DNA from: Lautropia sp.
Lineage (GTDB): Bacteria; Pseudomonadota; Gammaproteobacteria; Burkholderiales; Burkholderiaceae_E
NCBI GenBank assembly: GCA_030527825.1
Contig: JAUNAC010000001.1
Span: forward strand, 496,001-560,000
DNA: 64,000 nucleotides
Direction of reading: 5' to 3'
Of this stretch, positions 7,716 to 17,449 are shown piece after piece; the first letter of the stretch is position 1; each line of letters starts with the position of its first letter. The notes under the pieces were generated by a model. It had not been told where the DNA came from. It worked only from the letters and a program-made list of their open reading frames with translations, and did no database searches. Both the position numbers and the translations under genes were made by a program.

Positions 7716-9110
7716 ATGTTCGAACGCATCTTCGCCCCCGCCTCGATTGACTCCCTGTTTTCAGATGCCGCCATGCTGGCGGCCATGGCTCGCTTCGAAA
7801 ACGGTCTGGCCCATGCCCAGTCTTCGGTGGGCATGATCCCCGACGATGCCGCCCGATCTATTGGTGTAGCCTGTCACGAGCTGGGCGATCCGGCGGCCAG
7901 CGACGGCACCGGACAGGATATCGCCCATGGACGCTTTGACCCGGCACGGCTCTATCCTGCAGCCCGTACTGCTGGCACATTGGCCATCCCCTTTCTCCGG
8001 GCGCTGGCCGAATCCATCGGGGCCCGTTCTCCCGATGCCGTGCGTTACCTGCACTACGGTGCCAGCCATCAGGATCTGATGGATTCTGCTCTGGCCATGC
8101 AGTGCAAAGAGGCCGGCCGCCGCCTGCAGGACATGCTGGAGCGGGTAGGTAGCACCTTGGTACAGTTGATCGAGGGGCACCAGGAAACGTTACTGATGGG
8201 GCGACATCAGCTTCAGCCCACGGCTCCGATCTACCTGGCCTGGAAACTGGCCGGCTGGCTCGACCCTCTGCAGCGCAGCCGGAGACACCTGCGTGCTGCC
8301 CTGCTGGACGTAGCGGTCCTTCAGTTTGGCGGGCCAGATGGAACCCTGGCCTCCCTGGGAGCACCGGCTGAGCGCGCCCTGTCAGTAGCCCAGCGCCTGG
8401 CCGATGCACTGGGTCTGCTGATGCCTGCTGCGCCATGGCAAACTTCTCGGGACCGCTTCGCACGCCTGGGCACGGAACTGGCACTACTGTGCGGATCACT
8501 GGGAAAGATGGGTCAGGACATTGCTCTGCTTTCTCAGGCCGAAATCGGCGAACTGGACGACAACGAGTATGACCAGACCACCCCTGGCAGCCTTCCCCCC
8601 CGCCCGAGAACCCCGACTAGCAGTCAGCTCATCCATGAAGCAGCACGGCGCGCACCCGGACTGGCCAGCATCCTGCTCAGCACCATGGACATCGAACACG
8701 ATGGGGGACTCAGCCAGTGGCAGTCCGGCTGGCACACGCTGCAACATATATTCGGTGCCACCGCTAGCAGCCTTGCGGCCGCAGAAGACTTGCTGGGACG
8801 AATCCGGATCAACCATGCCCGCATGCAGGAGAATATTACCGGCCAGCACGAACGTACGGTGCCCGACATACTGGCCCAGGCCCTTACCCCTCGCCTCGGT
8901 CGGGAGCCAGCCCAGACCCTCGTCGCAGAACTGCATGCCACAGCCCGAGAAAAAGGCTGGTCACTGCGCCAGGCCGTAGGACGTGACCCGCGCATTTCTT
9001 CTGTCATGAATCTGGGTGACCTCGAACGGCTATTCGATCCAGGCGGTAACCCTGGCGTCACCGGCGCTTGGGTCAGCCAGATTGTTGATGCCTGGCGTTC
9101 AGGTCGCTAG
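7716..9110 (+). CDS. PcaB / adenylosuccinate lyase-fumarase superfamily protein with degenerate signature loop
   Basis: The 464 residues align over the whole length with 3-carboxy-cis,cis-muconate cycloisomerases. FERIFAPASIDSLFSDAAML opens the protein, RYLHYGASHQDLMDSAL matches the HxGATSQD region, and the helix EAARRAPGL is followed by a PcaB-like C-terminal domain. The usual GSSxMPxKxNP loop is replaced by PGSLPPRPRTP, which keeps the catalytic-type Ser but loses the Lys and Asn. No other protocatechuate genes lie nearby. The protein may have altered activity or be a non-catalytic relative, so I do not assign pcaB. Confidence 0.75.
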   Translation: MFERIFAPASIDSLFSDAAMLAAMARFENGLAHAQSSVGMIPDDAARSIGVACHELGDPAASDGTGQDIAHGRFDPARLYPAARTAGTLAIPFLRALAESIGARSPDAVRYLHYGASHQDLMDSALAMQCKEAGRRLQDMLERVGSTLVQLIEGHQETLLMGRHQLQPTAPIYLAWKLAGWLDPLQRSRRHLRAALLDVAVLQFGGPDGTLASLGAPAERALSVAQRLADALGLLMPAAPWQTSRDRFARLGTELALLCGSLGKMGQDIALLSQAEIGELDDNEYDQTTPGSLPPRPRTPTSSQLIHEAARRAPGLASILLSTMDIEHDGGLSQWQSGWHTLQHIFGATASSLAAAEDLLGRIRINHARMQENITGQHERTVPDILAQALTPRLGREPAQTLVAELHATAREKGWSLRQAVGRDPRISSVMNLGDLERLFDPGGNPGVTGAWVSQIVDAWRSGR

Positions 9111-9264
9111 ACACCCCAAAGTGGTACCAGAACAGACGGCAAATAAAACAGCAAGTACACACTCACTTAGATAAGGACGATCTCAACAAAACAGCAGAAC
9201 AAGATCGTGTAATTCAAATTTCTGCATTCTGCATTTATGATAACGATAAAGATCTGCCTGACAT

Positions 9265-9516
9265 TCAATGCAGCAGCAATGGCTGATGCATTAGCCCCTG
9301 AAAGCCCGACAGGAAGTGATCTACTTCTTCGATACTCGGATCAGCAGCAATCAGCATCGACACATCCTGTCTGAATTTGTCAGCCATCAGGCCACCAATG
9401 AATATCTCCTTGCGGGCCGCCTTGTCCATAATTTCATATCCATGGCAAAACCTGTCTGGCTGCTCGCCGCTGAATTCGACGATGCAGTAATTCGGACTGT
9501 TGTAGATCATGTTCAT
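9265..9516 (-). CDS. DUF3567 family protein
   Basis: Read from ATG 9516, the 83 residues begin MNMIYNSPNYCIVEF and end GLMHQPLLLH. The middle reads GYEIMDKAARKEIFIGG and FRQDVSMLIAADPSIEEVD. This is the complete DUF3567 family, a small soluble protein that is widespread in betaproteobacteria and has no known function. The frame runs upstream to 9600, but those residues do not belong to the family. A short hairpin (GGCACT...AGTGCC, 9561-9579) lies in the leader. Confidence 0.88.
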   Translation of the reverse strand: MNMIYNSPNYCIVEFSGEQPDRFCHGYEIMDKAARKEIFIGGLMADKFRQDVSMLIAADPSIEEVDHFLSGFQGLMHQPLLLH

Positions 9517-9718
9517 CGGAGTGACTTCCCCAAACACCGACAGCCAGTTTTGGGCATGACGGCACTTTGCCACAGTGCCCCCCGATGATCGTTCTACCAC
9601 CTCCGATAAGCGTCGCGGCGCTCGTCGCGGTACAACCCCGATGAATCCTCTGCGGTCAGCCCGCCTCTGAAAAGCGGTAAAAAGGCTCCGGATCCGTCAT
9701 GAACGTGAACGCACACCT

Positions 9719-10711
9719 TCAACACCACAGTGACCGCAGCGTCATCATCGCCTGCTTGAGACGGTTCAGATCTGTACCTTGCGCCAGGCCCAGCCACAAA
9801 CGGTTATCCAGGCGCCAATCGGTTTCCCGTGGCCGACAGCTGGTACTCAAGTCCGGCGGCCACGGCGAAATTTCAGGGAGATCGGGAAATGCCGCCTCTG
9901 CCTGAATCGCCGTTTCTGCGGCGGCTTCTCTGCTCATAAACCACCAGTCATAGCTGCTACGGGCTGTTAGCAGCACGGCACGACACCCCTGTACTCCAGG
10001 TACCCCGGCAAGCACCTGCAGCGCCTCCAGAGCCTCCTGACGCGTGGGTACACCAACCCTTGGCAACCAGCGCTGAAACACCCAACGCAATGAGGAAGAA
10101 GCTGGAAAGAAAAATTTTTTTACTGCGCCACCTGGACTCAGCACCGGATCGGCGTAGCGCCAGCTGCCTCGGCAAAATTCTGCGCTGGACCAGGCATTTT
10201 CTGCAGCCACGGTACTCAACCGGGCAGCAGGAACAGGCAGGCGCAGCATAGCGGATGCGTCAGATGCCGATTCACCGGCCGGCACTGCCCGAATCAGTGC
10301 AGTCAGACGCAAATGCTGATCGAAGGGCGGCAGGCGCAGTTGATCCACCATACGCAGAAGATGCTCGCCCTCCTGGGATACTTCCAGAAACAGGTGATGC
10401 CACGCTGATTGCCGCAGCAGACGCACCAGCGTGGTACGGAAGGCGGGCCCCCCCAGACAACAGATGCAGCCAGCCGCCAGCGTATGATCGGGTGATGCCG
10501 GAAACGCGCCTGCAAGCCGCCCATTGGCCTGACCGGATACCGGTCCTGTTGGACAGAATTCGCCGGTCTGCAGCCACAGACTGCGGCGTGCTGAGTCATG
10601 TCGCTGCACACCGGCAGTCAGGCCCTGAATACAGGCCCGGCGACTATCAGCGTCCGGGCCGCTGACCAATGTCACTTGCCGCACAGGCGAAGAATGGGCA
10701 GACACGTCCAT
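9719..10711 (-). CDS. CobW/G3E-like protein lacking a functional P-loop
   Basis: The protein has 330 residues. AAGCICCLGGPAFRTTLVRLL, followed by HHLFLEVS, matches the CobW/YjiA/ZNG1 metal-site region (CxCC then hydrophobic strand then E) and its spacing. The usual N-terminal GFLGAGKTT is replaced by VSGPDADSRRACIQGL, so GTP binding by the normal P-loop is unlikely, and no NKxD motif is visible. G3E proteins are metallochaperone GTPases for zinc, cobalt or nickel. This one keeps the metal-binding Cys motif but appears to have lost the GTPase. It could be a degenerate paralogue or a GTP-independent metal-binding protein. Confidence 0.65.
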   Translation of the reverse strand: MDVSAHSSPVRQVTLVSGPDADSRRACIQGLTAGVQRHDSARRSLWLQTGEFCPTGPVSGQANGRLAGAFPASPDHTLAAGCICCLGGPAFRTTLVRLLRQSAWHHLFLEVSQEGEHLLRMVDQLRLPPFDQHLRLTALIRAVPAGESASDASAMLRLPVPAARLSTVAAENAWSSAEFCRGSWRYADPVLSPGGAVKKFFFPASSSLRWVFQRWLPRVGVPTRQEALEALQVLAGVPGVQGCRAVLLTARSSYDWWFMSREAAAETAIQAEAAFPDLPEISPWPPDLSTSCRPRETDWRLDNRLWLGLAQGTDLNRLKQAMMTLRSLWC

Positions 10712-10798
10712 GCAATAGAACCATCAGGCAAAACGAAGCAGGTCAGGCGCACGCCCAAGGCTCAAGATCTCCGCGCGCCAGCGTCATGACAATCAGTA

Positions 10799-11095
10799 TC
10801 AGTAACCCGGATCACTGCGGCGCTTGATCAAACCTTTTTTCAACAGGATGTCGAAGGCATCCGTCAAACCGCGATAACGGGGCAAAAGGTCACGATATTC
10901 ACTGACCTGCCGACGGCCATTGACCAGAAACAGCAACATGCGCAAGCGGTCGGGCAAATCGGCGCTGTTGCGCGACAGGGCCATGGCCCCTCGCATGGTC
11001 TGGATAAAGACTTCCTGGTCCTCGATTTCCAAGACCCTGCTTCTCAGCAGGGCATCAAGCTTGGTTGTCCAGTCCGCCGATCCGCCTTGAATCAT
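10799..11095 (-). CDS. Small hypothetical protein, possible winged-helix-like fold
   Basis: This is a 98-residue soluble protein, MIQGGSADWTTKLDAL..., with the stretch LSRNSADLPDRLRMLLFLVNGRRQVSEYRDLLPRYRG and an ending LLKKGLIKRR. The pattern of a short helix, a 'NGRR' turn, a second helix and then GLI near the C-terminus resembles small winged-helix-like modules seen in betaproteobacterial hypothetical proteins, but I cannot name a family. It is on the same strand as its neighbours. 214 bases separate it from the upstream ntrX-like gene, which ends at 11310. Confidence 0.6.
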   Translation of the reverse strand: MIQGGSADWTTKLDALLRSRVLEIEDQEVFIQTMRGAMALSRNSADLPDRLRMLLFLVNGRRQVSEYRDLLPRYRGLTDAFDILLKKGLIKRRSDPGY

Positions 11096-11309
11096 GATGT
11101 GCCTTTTCTCGACAGGGATCCAGTCTGCTGGCCCCCGGTTGCATCAATACCCTGGCAGAGAGTTTAGGCTGCCCGTCCAAAAGGAAACGTGTCGATAGTC
11201 ACGCTGCACCAGACAGCCCGGCAAGAAAGAACTGAAACATCGGAAAATCCACGATCTGGATCAGCAGTTATTCACAGCCCGACGGACGCCCGCTCCATGG
11301 ACGCTTCCA

Positions 11310-12104
11310 TCAGACCGACTGGGTAACGCCGCGCCGATAATTGCCTTTGGACAGATCAATGCCAAGCTGCTTTAGTTTGCGATACAGGTGAGTGCGCTCC
11401 AGCCCCGTGCGTTCGGCCACCCGAGTCATGCTGCCATGCTCACGGTGCAAATGATGCTCAAAATAGGCCCGTTCAAAGGCTTCGCGAGCCTCCCTCAACG
11501 GGACATTCAGGGGGAGATCCCGAACCATGATGGATGGGTGCAGATTCATGCTGGGCAGACCCGTGACCGGAGCAGCGATGAACTGTGCGGTGGGAGAACT
11601 CAACGGCACGACCTGCTGCACCCCTTGCGAACCTGGCACCTGAAGCATCGCTAGCGGTGTGTTGCTCATGGGCGTCACACCCGGGTACACGGAAGGGCTG
11701 GATACGGCAGCTACGCTACGGGCCTGGATCATCCCCTGACGTCCCTTGGCCAGCCCCTGTTCGACAGCCTTGAGCAGTTTCTGAAGCGCAATGGGCTTTT
11801 CCAGAAAATCCATGGCGCCAATGCGGGTGGCTTCGACCGCCGTCTCGATGGTGGCATGGCCAGACATCATGATGACCGGCATGGTGAGCTGGCCCGACGC
11901 TACCCATTCTTTGAGCAGGCTGACACCGTCGGTATCTGGCATCCAGATATCCAATAAAACCAGATCCATCCGGGTGGTCGCCATTGCTTCGCGCGCCCGC
12001 TGTGCATTTTCAGCCAGCGTCACCGCGTGTCCTTCGTCACCTAGAATTTCGGAGAGCAACTCGCGGATGCCCATCTCGTCGTCGACTACCAGAATTTCAG
12101 CCAT
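11310..12104 (-). CDS. NtrX-like response regulator, receiver plus Fis-type HTH without AAA+ domain
   Basis: With ATG 12104 the product has 264 residues. Residues 1-120 form a receiver domain (ILVVDDEMGIRELLSE, phospho-acceptor Asp in LVLLDIWMPDTDG, Lys in FLEKPI). A low-complexity linker follows, then a C-terminal Fis/NtrC-type HTH (REAFERAYFEHHLHREHGSMTRVAERTGLERTHLYRKLKQLGI). The sigma-54 AAA+ domain of alphaproteobacterial NtrX is missing, as is common for the betaproteobacterial version. It lies directly downstream of the NtrY-like kinase, its likely partner. Residues before ATG 12104 in the longer frame do not resemble a receiver start. Confidence 0.87.
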   Translation of the reverse strand: MAEILVVDDEMGIRELLSEILGDEGHAVTLAENAQRAREAMATTRMDLVLLDIWMPDTDGVSLLKEWVASGQLTMPVIMMSGHATIETAVEATRIGAMDFLEKPIALQKLLKAVEQGLAKGRQGMIQARSVAAVSSPSVYPGVTPMSNTPLAMLQVPGSQGVQQVVPLSSPTAQFIAAPVTGLPSMNLHPSIMVRDLPLNVPLREAREAFERAYFEHHLHREHGSMTRVAERTGLERTHLYRKLKQLGIDLSKGNYRRGVTQSV

Positions 12105-12191
12105 TTCTTTTCCAGCAAATCCAACACTCGTCAGCAGAAAGCCTTTAAAAGCTGTACGCAATGTACAACTGGCCAACGGGTGTCATGTTGA

Positions 12192-14531
12192 TCAAGCACC
12201 TCTAAAATTGTCTGCTTTTTTTACTATTTTCGCAAAATATATATACGTGTAAGCACCCGAAACGCTTTGTTTTTTATTAGCCACACCTGCAGTTTCCATG
12301 TCGTCATTATGCGACATCGACAAATCGTGATGGTTACCCACTTCTATCGTTGCCCCGTGTTCCTGAACAATTTTCTTGACGATTGCCAGCCCCAGACCCG
12401 TGCCTTTGACTTTCTGACTGACATAAGGTTCAAACACCCGCGCAAGCAGCCCGGGCGGAAACCCCGTGCCATTATCCCTTACCCCCATCCTGACACCCGT
12501 GGAATGTCCGCTTGCATTGTGTATTAAGTCGGTGCTTACCTCAATCATGCGATGCTGCTGCCGTTCGGTCGCTTCACTTGAATTTTTCAGCAAATTATGA
12601 ATAACTTGTCTTAATTGACCTGCATCTCCGCTTATTTTTGGTATATCGTGATTTAACTTAGCCACAACGGTCAACGTGGGATCAAGATCGGTATAAAAGC
12701 TCAGTACTTCGCTGATCAACTCGTTCAGATCCAGAGGCTCCAGCTTGGCGGCCGGGAGACGGGCATAGTCACGGAATTCGTCCACCATGACTTTCAATGC
12801 GTTCACCTGGGTAACGATGTTGCGGGTATTGCGGATCAGCAGATCCTGTTCGCTGCCCGACAGCACATTTTCAAGTTTGAGCTGAAGGCGTTCAGCCGCC
12901 AGACGAATAGGTGTAAGCGGGTTCTTGATCTCATGAGCAAGCCGCCTTGCTACTTCCCCCCAGGCTATGGCGCGTTGTGCGGACACAACTTCAGTAATGT
13001 CATCAATGACCAATACATGATCTCCGTCCACTTCCGGCAACAGTGCACCACGCACCAATAGGGTTTTCCCTTGTTCAGCACGACCCACCTGGCCGGACTC
13101 CGGCTCAGCACCGATCACGATCTGTCGTTGCCAGGTCCCACTGTCACTGTCGCGAACATCACCAAATGCCCGGGCGATTTCTGCCTCAAATGCTCCCAGT
13201 CCACCCATGGCGCCCAGCGACAGGCCCAGTGAGCGGCCAACTTCTACGCCGAGAATCTTTTCAGCACCATGGTTAACCATGGTGACCCGAAAGCTACGGT
13301 CAAAGACTATGACCCCTGCACTCAGGTTAGCCAGCACGCTGGCCAGCCGTGCATTGGCCTGTTCAAGCCCTATACGGGTACGCAGCACCTGACTGCGCGC
13401 CTCTTCCAGCTGGCGGATCATGGCGTTGAAGGATTGCGTCAGAGCGCCCAGCTCATCGCGGCCAACATAGTCTTTCAGCGGCCGGAAGTCACCCTCGGCA
13501 ACGGCGCGCGTCCCTGCCTCCAGCATGGACAATGGGCCTGTCATCCAGCCCGCCAGCAGGAATGCCGCCGCAATGGCAGAAAAGACAGTCAATAGCAACG
13601 TGACAGTCAGTGTCACCCGAAAGATGCGTTTGAGTCCCCGGCGAGACAGCGACAACTCCTGATAGTCGCGAAATCCGCCCTGTACCGCTTCAGCATTGCG
13701 GGCCAATGCGCTAGGTACGGGCTGTACAAATTGCAGAAAACGCAGCTCTTCACGGGCGTCGGACGACACAAGCGGCACCATGGCGCGCATCCGCAAAGGC
13801 TCACCCAGCGCTTCCGAACCGCCGTCCCGGCTTTCTTCGCCTTCGATAGCGGCGTAATGATGGGCGAGCCGTGCCTGTCGCAAGACAGCGGATGAAGGCA
13901 TATCAGGCACCAGTGATGCGTAACGACCACCGCTGCTTTGCATGATGCGGCCATTGCTATTCAGAATGACCGCCTCGGATACACCGAATCGCTCCCGAAC
14001 CCGGTCAAGATTTTCTATCTGATAGCGCAGGGACAAACCGTTCAGATCAGATACCGCCAGTCGATCCTTGGCCACCAGATCCAGCAACATGGAATCCAGA
14101 GTGGCCCGCCCCAGGCTCAATCCCGACTCGAGCGCGTGCTCCATGGGGACATCGAACCACGACTCAATGGAGCGCTCCAGAAACTGGATGGCAATCAGAT
14201 AAATAAGCATGACCGGAATAACGGTCATCAACACGAAAGCCATGGCCAGCCTGGCCATCAGACGAGTACCGAAGAGACGCTGTCTAAAGCGTTGCATCAG
14301 GCGCCTGGCCAATTCCATGGCCAGAACGGCCAACGCAATGGCTACGCCAATGTTGAGCCACAACAATAATCCATAATGCTGCTGAAACAGATTATTGTTG
14401 ATACTGGCCAGCGCCAGCAGCGACAGCAAAACAGCAGCAAACGCTACCGACAGCACCAGTGCCAGGCGCAGAACCCGGCTTACCGAGCGGGTGTCGGTTG
14501 GGTCGGTACGACGAAGGTCAGGCCTTTCCAT
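12192..14531 (-). CDS. NtrY-like transmembrane sensor histidine kinase
   Basis: The protein has 779 residues. Membrane segments lie near 20-45, 55-75, 90-115 and 310-335, with a periplasmic sensor region between the last two. A HAMP domain, a PAS-like region (ANLSAGVIVFDRSFRVTMVNHGAEKILG), and HisKA follow, with the phospho-acceptor His in RRLAHEIKNPLTPIRLAAERL. The HATPase domain has N-box LLKNSSEA, DNGTGFP and GTGLGLAIVKKI. The last 45 residues are encoded by AT-rich DNA, but VSGAYTYIYFAKI still looks like the final strand of the domain. Its 5' end overlaps the DUF4390 gene by 52 bases. It probably phosphorylates the adjacent NtrX-like regulator. Confidence 0.9.
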   Translation of the reverse strand: MERPDLRRTDPTDTRSVSRVLRLALVLSVAFAAVLLSLLALASINNNLFQQHYGLLLWLNIGVAIALAVLAMELARRLMQRFRQRLFGTRLMARLAMAFVLMTVIPVMLIYLIAIQFLERSIESWFDVPMEHALESGLSLGRATLDSMLLDLVAKDRLAVSDLNGLSLRYQIENLDRVRERFGVSEAVILNSNGRIMQSSGGRYASLVPDMPSSAVLRQARLAHHYAAIEGEESRDGGSEALGEPLRMRAMVPLVSSDAREELRFLQFVQPVPSALARNAEAVQGGFRDYQELSLSRRGLKRIFRVTLTVTLLLTVFSAIAAAFLLAGWMTGPLSMLEAGTRAVAEGDFRPLKDYVGRDELGALTQSFNAMIRQLEEARSQVLRTRIGLEQANARLASVLANLSAGVIVFDRSFRVTMVNHGAEKILGVEVGRSLGLSLGAMGGLGAFEAEIARAFGDVRDSDSGTWQRQIVIGAEPESGQVGRAEQGKTLLVRGALLPEVDGDHVLVIDDITEVVSAQRAIAWGEVARRLAHEIKNPLTPIRLAAERLQLKLENVLSGSEQDLLIRNTRNIVTQVNALKVMVDEFRDYARLPAAKLEPLDLNELISEVLSFYTDLDPTLTVVAKLNHDIPKISGDAGQLRQVIHNLLKNSSEATERQQHRMIEVSTDLIHNASGHSTGVRMGVRDNGTGFPPGLLARVFEPYVSQKVKGTGLGLAIVKKIVQEHGATIEVGNHHDLSMSHNDDMETAGVANKKQSVSGAYTYIYFAKIVKKADNFRGA

Positions 14532-15067
14532 GCCGATTGGGGGTTCCAGTCAGAATCGGTCAATGCGGTAATCTGAAATGGCTTGGGCAACTGGGCAGTA
14601 TCCAGTCGCATCCGGATGCGCGCCACATACTCGCCACCGGCATCAAGTTGGCTGATGTTGGCGACCGCCCAATCCCGCAGGGAATTCATCTGCGCCAGCG
14701 CCTCATCCAGGGATGTGTAGGTTTCTGTGGCGCTCGCGGTACTCAACCGATACTGCCTCGTCAGCGCGTAATACGACAGACGCCATTCCATGTGGCCACT
14801 GGCAGCTTTCTGGTCGAACCAGAAAAGACGCGGGCGATAGATTTCGTATTCGGTGATGAAGTGCAGGGGCAATCCCCGCGAGACGGCGTCCTTCAGGGCT
14901 GCGCTGAGGTCGACCGCAAACAGTGCCGACAACAGCACAACACCGTCGTCAGGTGAAAGATCGAGTTGAAGGGTCTTCACCTGAATCGATTCGCCGGCCA
15001 GGGCGGGCATGCCTTGCGTCAGCAACGCTGCACCTGCCAGCGTCATCAGAGCATGACGCCTGTTCAC
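14480..15067 (-). CDS. Exported DUF4390 protein
   Basis: The protein has 195 residues with a signal peptide [24 protein letters not shown], which has a twin-Arg-like start. The body contains LSAALKDAVSRGLPLHFITEYEIYRPR and WRLSYYALTRQYRLS, which mark DUF4390. These genes characteristically sit between rsmB and ntrY in betaproteobacteria, exactly as here. The start overlaps the rsmB stop by ATGA and the 3' end overlaps ntrY by 52 bases, so the four genes form one operon. The function is unknown. The product is expected in the periplasm. Confidence 0.88.
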   Translation of the reverse strand: MNRRHALMTLAGAALLTQGMPALAGESIQVKTLQLDLSPDDGVVLLSALFAVDLSAALKDAVSRGLPLHFITEYEIYRPRLFWFDQKAASGHMEWRLSYYALTRQYRLSTASATETYTSLDEALAQMNSLRDWAVANISQLDAGGEYVARIRMRLDTAQLPKPFQITALTDSDWNPQSAWKGLTFVVPTQPTPAR

Positions 15068-16476
15068 CGATACTTGCTCAGTAGCGCGTAGAAAAAACCA
15101 TCGTGTTCATGCAGTTCATCACTGCGCGGAAGCAACTGACCATTTTCAGGCCAATCATCCCAGCCGGGGGGACGCCGGTCGCGTTGCCAGAAACAGTCCG
15201 CCTGTCGTGACGCAAAAGCCGAGACGACCATTTCCCCCTCTTCGGGAAAAATGGAACATGTTGCATAAAGCAATGTACCACCGGGACGCAAAAGCGGCCA
15301 AAGCTTGTCCAGAAGTCGCGTCTGTGTGACCGAAAATGTCGCAATATCACGACGTTTACGATGCCAGAGCACGTCAGGATGACGGCGTACGATGCCCGAC
15401 GCGCTGCAGGGTGCATCCAGCAGGATGCGATCAAAGGGCCTGCCGTCCCACCATTGCTCGGGATTGGCCGCGTCTGCCGCCAGCACCTGGGCGCCCCACC
15501 CGACAGCAGCAGGCCCGGCACGATCCGCCGACAGCACGGGCAGACCACCGCGTTGTAGATTATTCAGAATAATGGATGCACGATCAGGGTCTATATCCAG
15601 TGCAAGGACATCACAATCGGCGATTTCCAGCAAATGGGCCGTTTTCCCGCCTGGCGCGGCGCAGGCATCCAAAATACGCTCCCCAGGCTGGGGATCAAGC
15701 AGGCGGGCGGCACACTGTGCGCCCAGATCCTGCACACTGAGCAGCCCTTCGGCAAAACCGGGAATCTGCTCGACCGGGACAGCCTGATCGAGCACCAGAC
15801 CATCCTGACCCAGGCAGCGGTAACCCACACCTGCCTTCAGCAGCCGGGCCCCGGCAGCCTGCTGCCCGCCCAGACGGGCATTGGCACGCAGACTCAGGGG
15901 GGCACGCCGCACGGACATGGCCAGAACATCTTCCCAGCTATCTGGCCAGAGTTCGCGCACCCGGGCCACCCACCATGCTGGATGGTTGTAGCGCGCCTCA
16001 TCCGGCAAGGGCACCGCCATCAACGCATGGCGTTCCCGGGCAAAGCGACGCAACGTGGCGTTGATGAAACCGACAGCGCCCGGGTGGGCGGCACCATCCG
16101 GCAGCCTGCCCACGGCCCGAACCGCCTGATCGATAATGATGGGCACCGGGCGGCGGGCGTCCAGCAGCTGCGCCATGCCCATCGCCTGCAGGGCGGCCAA
16201 TACCGGCGCCGGCTCCCGATGATTCAGGCGTTTGCCTAACCAGGCCAGCAACCCGTACTGGCGCGTGGCATCGTAAGCCATATTCCGTACGGCCCTGGCC
16301 GAAGCAATCGGTAACGTGTGCGTCTGCCGATCTATGCTGATGTCCAGATGGGCGCCGGCCACCATGTCGCGCAGCGCCACCGCTGCTGCTGCCAGCTCGT
16401 CCGCCAGGGCTGCGCGTAGCACAGAGCCGGCCGGTCGCCGCTCTGCAGTATCAGGCTGTCTGCTGTCCACCGACAT
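15064..16476 (-). CDS. rsmB: 16S rRNA (cytosine-967-C5)-methyltransferase RsmB
   Basis: The protein has 470 residues. The N-terminal half is the NusB-like RNA-binding domain ([22 protein letters not shown]). The C-terminal half is the RsmB/NOP2 methyltransferase domain: SAM motif [17 protein letters not shown], catalytic loop [20 protein letters not shown], and the second Cys in [15 protein letters not shown]. It methylates C967 of 16S rRNA during ribosome assembly. The gene overlaps the DUF4390 gene downstream and lies 3' of htpX with a 26-base overlap, in a leftward operon that continues into ntrYX. Confidence 0.93.
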   Translation of the reverse strand: MSVDSRQPDTAERRPAGSVLRAALADELAAAAVALRDMVAGAHLDISIDRQTHTLPIASARAVRNMAYDATRQYGLLAWLGKRLNHREPAPVLAALQAMGMAQLLDARRPVPIIIDQAVRAVGRLPDGAAHPGAVGFINATLRRFARERHALMAVPLPDEARYNHPAWWVARVRELWPDSWEDVLAMSVRRAPLSLRANARLGGQQAAGARLLKAGVGYRCLGQDGLVLDQAVPVEQIPGFAEGLLSVQDLGAQCAARLLDPQPGERILDACAAPGGKTAHLLEIADCDVLALDIDPDRASIILNNLQRGGLPVLSADRAGPAAVGWGAQVLAADAANPEQWWDGRPFDRILLDAPCSASGIVRRHPDVLWHRKRRDIATFSVTQTRLLDKLWPLLRPGGTLLYATCSIFPEEGEMVVSAFASRQADCFWQRDRRPPGWDDWPENGQLLPRSDELHEHDGFFYALLSKYR

Positions 16477-17311
16477 TCATCGACAACAGGCGACGTACCC
16501 TTTCTTCGGTACTGGGATGGGTGGAAAAGAGGCTGGCCAGGCTGCCCCCGCTCAGGGGATTCATGATCATCATCTGTGCTGTCTCAGGATGCGCTTCCGT
16601 AGTATGCAACGGAATTCCTGCCGCGTGATGGTGGATCTTCTCAAGTGCCGTCGCAAGCGCACGTGGATCGGCACTGATTTCCGCCCCCAGCCGGTCGGCC
16701 TCGAATTCGCGGGCCCGCGAGATGGCCATCTGTATCAGCGATGCCGCCATGGGCGCGAGTATGGCCATGGCCAGCGATGCCAGTGGATTGGCTGGCCGCC
16801 CCTCTTCATCCCGTCCACCAAAAAACATGGCGAAGTTGGCCAGTGCCGAAATGGCACCTGCCATGGTGGCCGAAATCGTGGAGATCAGGATATCCCGATG
16901 CTGGATATGGGCCAGTTCGTGCGCCATGACCCCACGCACTTCACGGGCATTGAGCATGCGCAACAGACCTGTCGTTGCGGCGACGGCCGCATGCTGCGGA
17001 TTGCGGCCGGTCGCAAATGCGTTGGGCGCATCCTCGTCGATCAGATAAACCCTGGGCATGGGAAGCCCCGCCCTCTGGGCCAGCTCCTCCACCGTCCGGT
17101 AGTACTGGGGAGCGGATGTGGCATCCACCTCGCGGGCACGGTACATCTTCAGCACCATGCTGTCGGAAAACCAGTAGGCAAAGACATTGGAAAGCGCGGC
17201 GAAGCCAAGTGCCATGACCATGCCGTGGCGGCCTCCAATGGCTGCGCCAATCACCCCAAACAAGGCGGTGATGGCAGCCATGAGCGCAGCAGTCTTGATC
17301 CAGTTGAACAT
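16451..17311 (-). CDS. htpX: Membrane zinc metalloprotease HtpX
   Basis: From ATG 17311 the product has 286 residues. Two N-terminal membrane segments (about 7-27 and 33-50) precede the zinc site [17 protein letters not shown] (HExxH), and a further hydrophobic pair follows at about 150-200. The third zinc ligand should be the Glu in [16 protein letters not shown]. HtpX degrades misfolded inner-membrane proteins together with FtsH. I chose 17311 because [19 protein letters not shown] is the family start. The longer frame to 17410 adds an unrelated N-terminus. The last 26 bases overlap the start of rsmB. Confidence 0.93.
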   Translation of the reverse strand: MFNWIKTAALMAAITALFGVIGAAIGGRHGMVMALGFAALSNVFAYWFSDSMVLKMYRAREVDATSAPQYYRTVEELAQRAGLPMPRVYLIDEDAPNAFATGRNPQHAAVAATTGLLRMLNAREVRGVMAHELAHIQHRDILISTISATMAGAISALANFAMFFGGRDEEGRPANPLASLAMAILAPMAASLIQMAISRAREFEADRLGAEISADPRALATALEKIHHHAAGIPLHTTEAHPETAQMMIMNPLSGGSLASLFSTHPSTEERVRRLLSMNVGGQQTA

Positions 17312-17449
17312 GAAATGAAAGGTTCCGGTCAGTGTCCAGACAGCTTCTGATCTGGGAACAAAATGCTGATTTTCAAGGGAAACACGCACCGTTCCGCGGG
17401 AAGCTGCCACGATCGCGACCCGTCAGGGCCGATCTGCCCGACGATCAGG

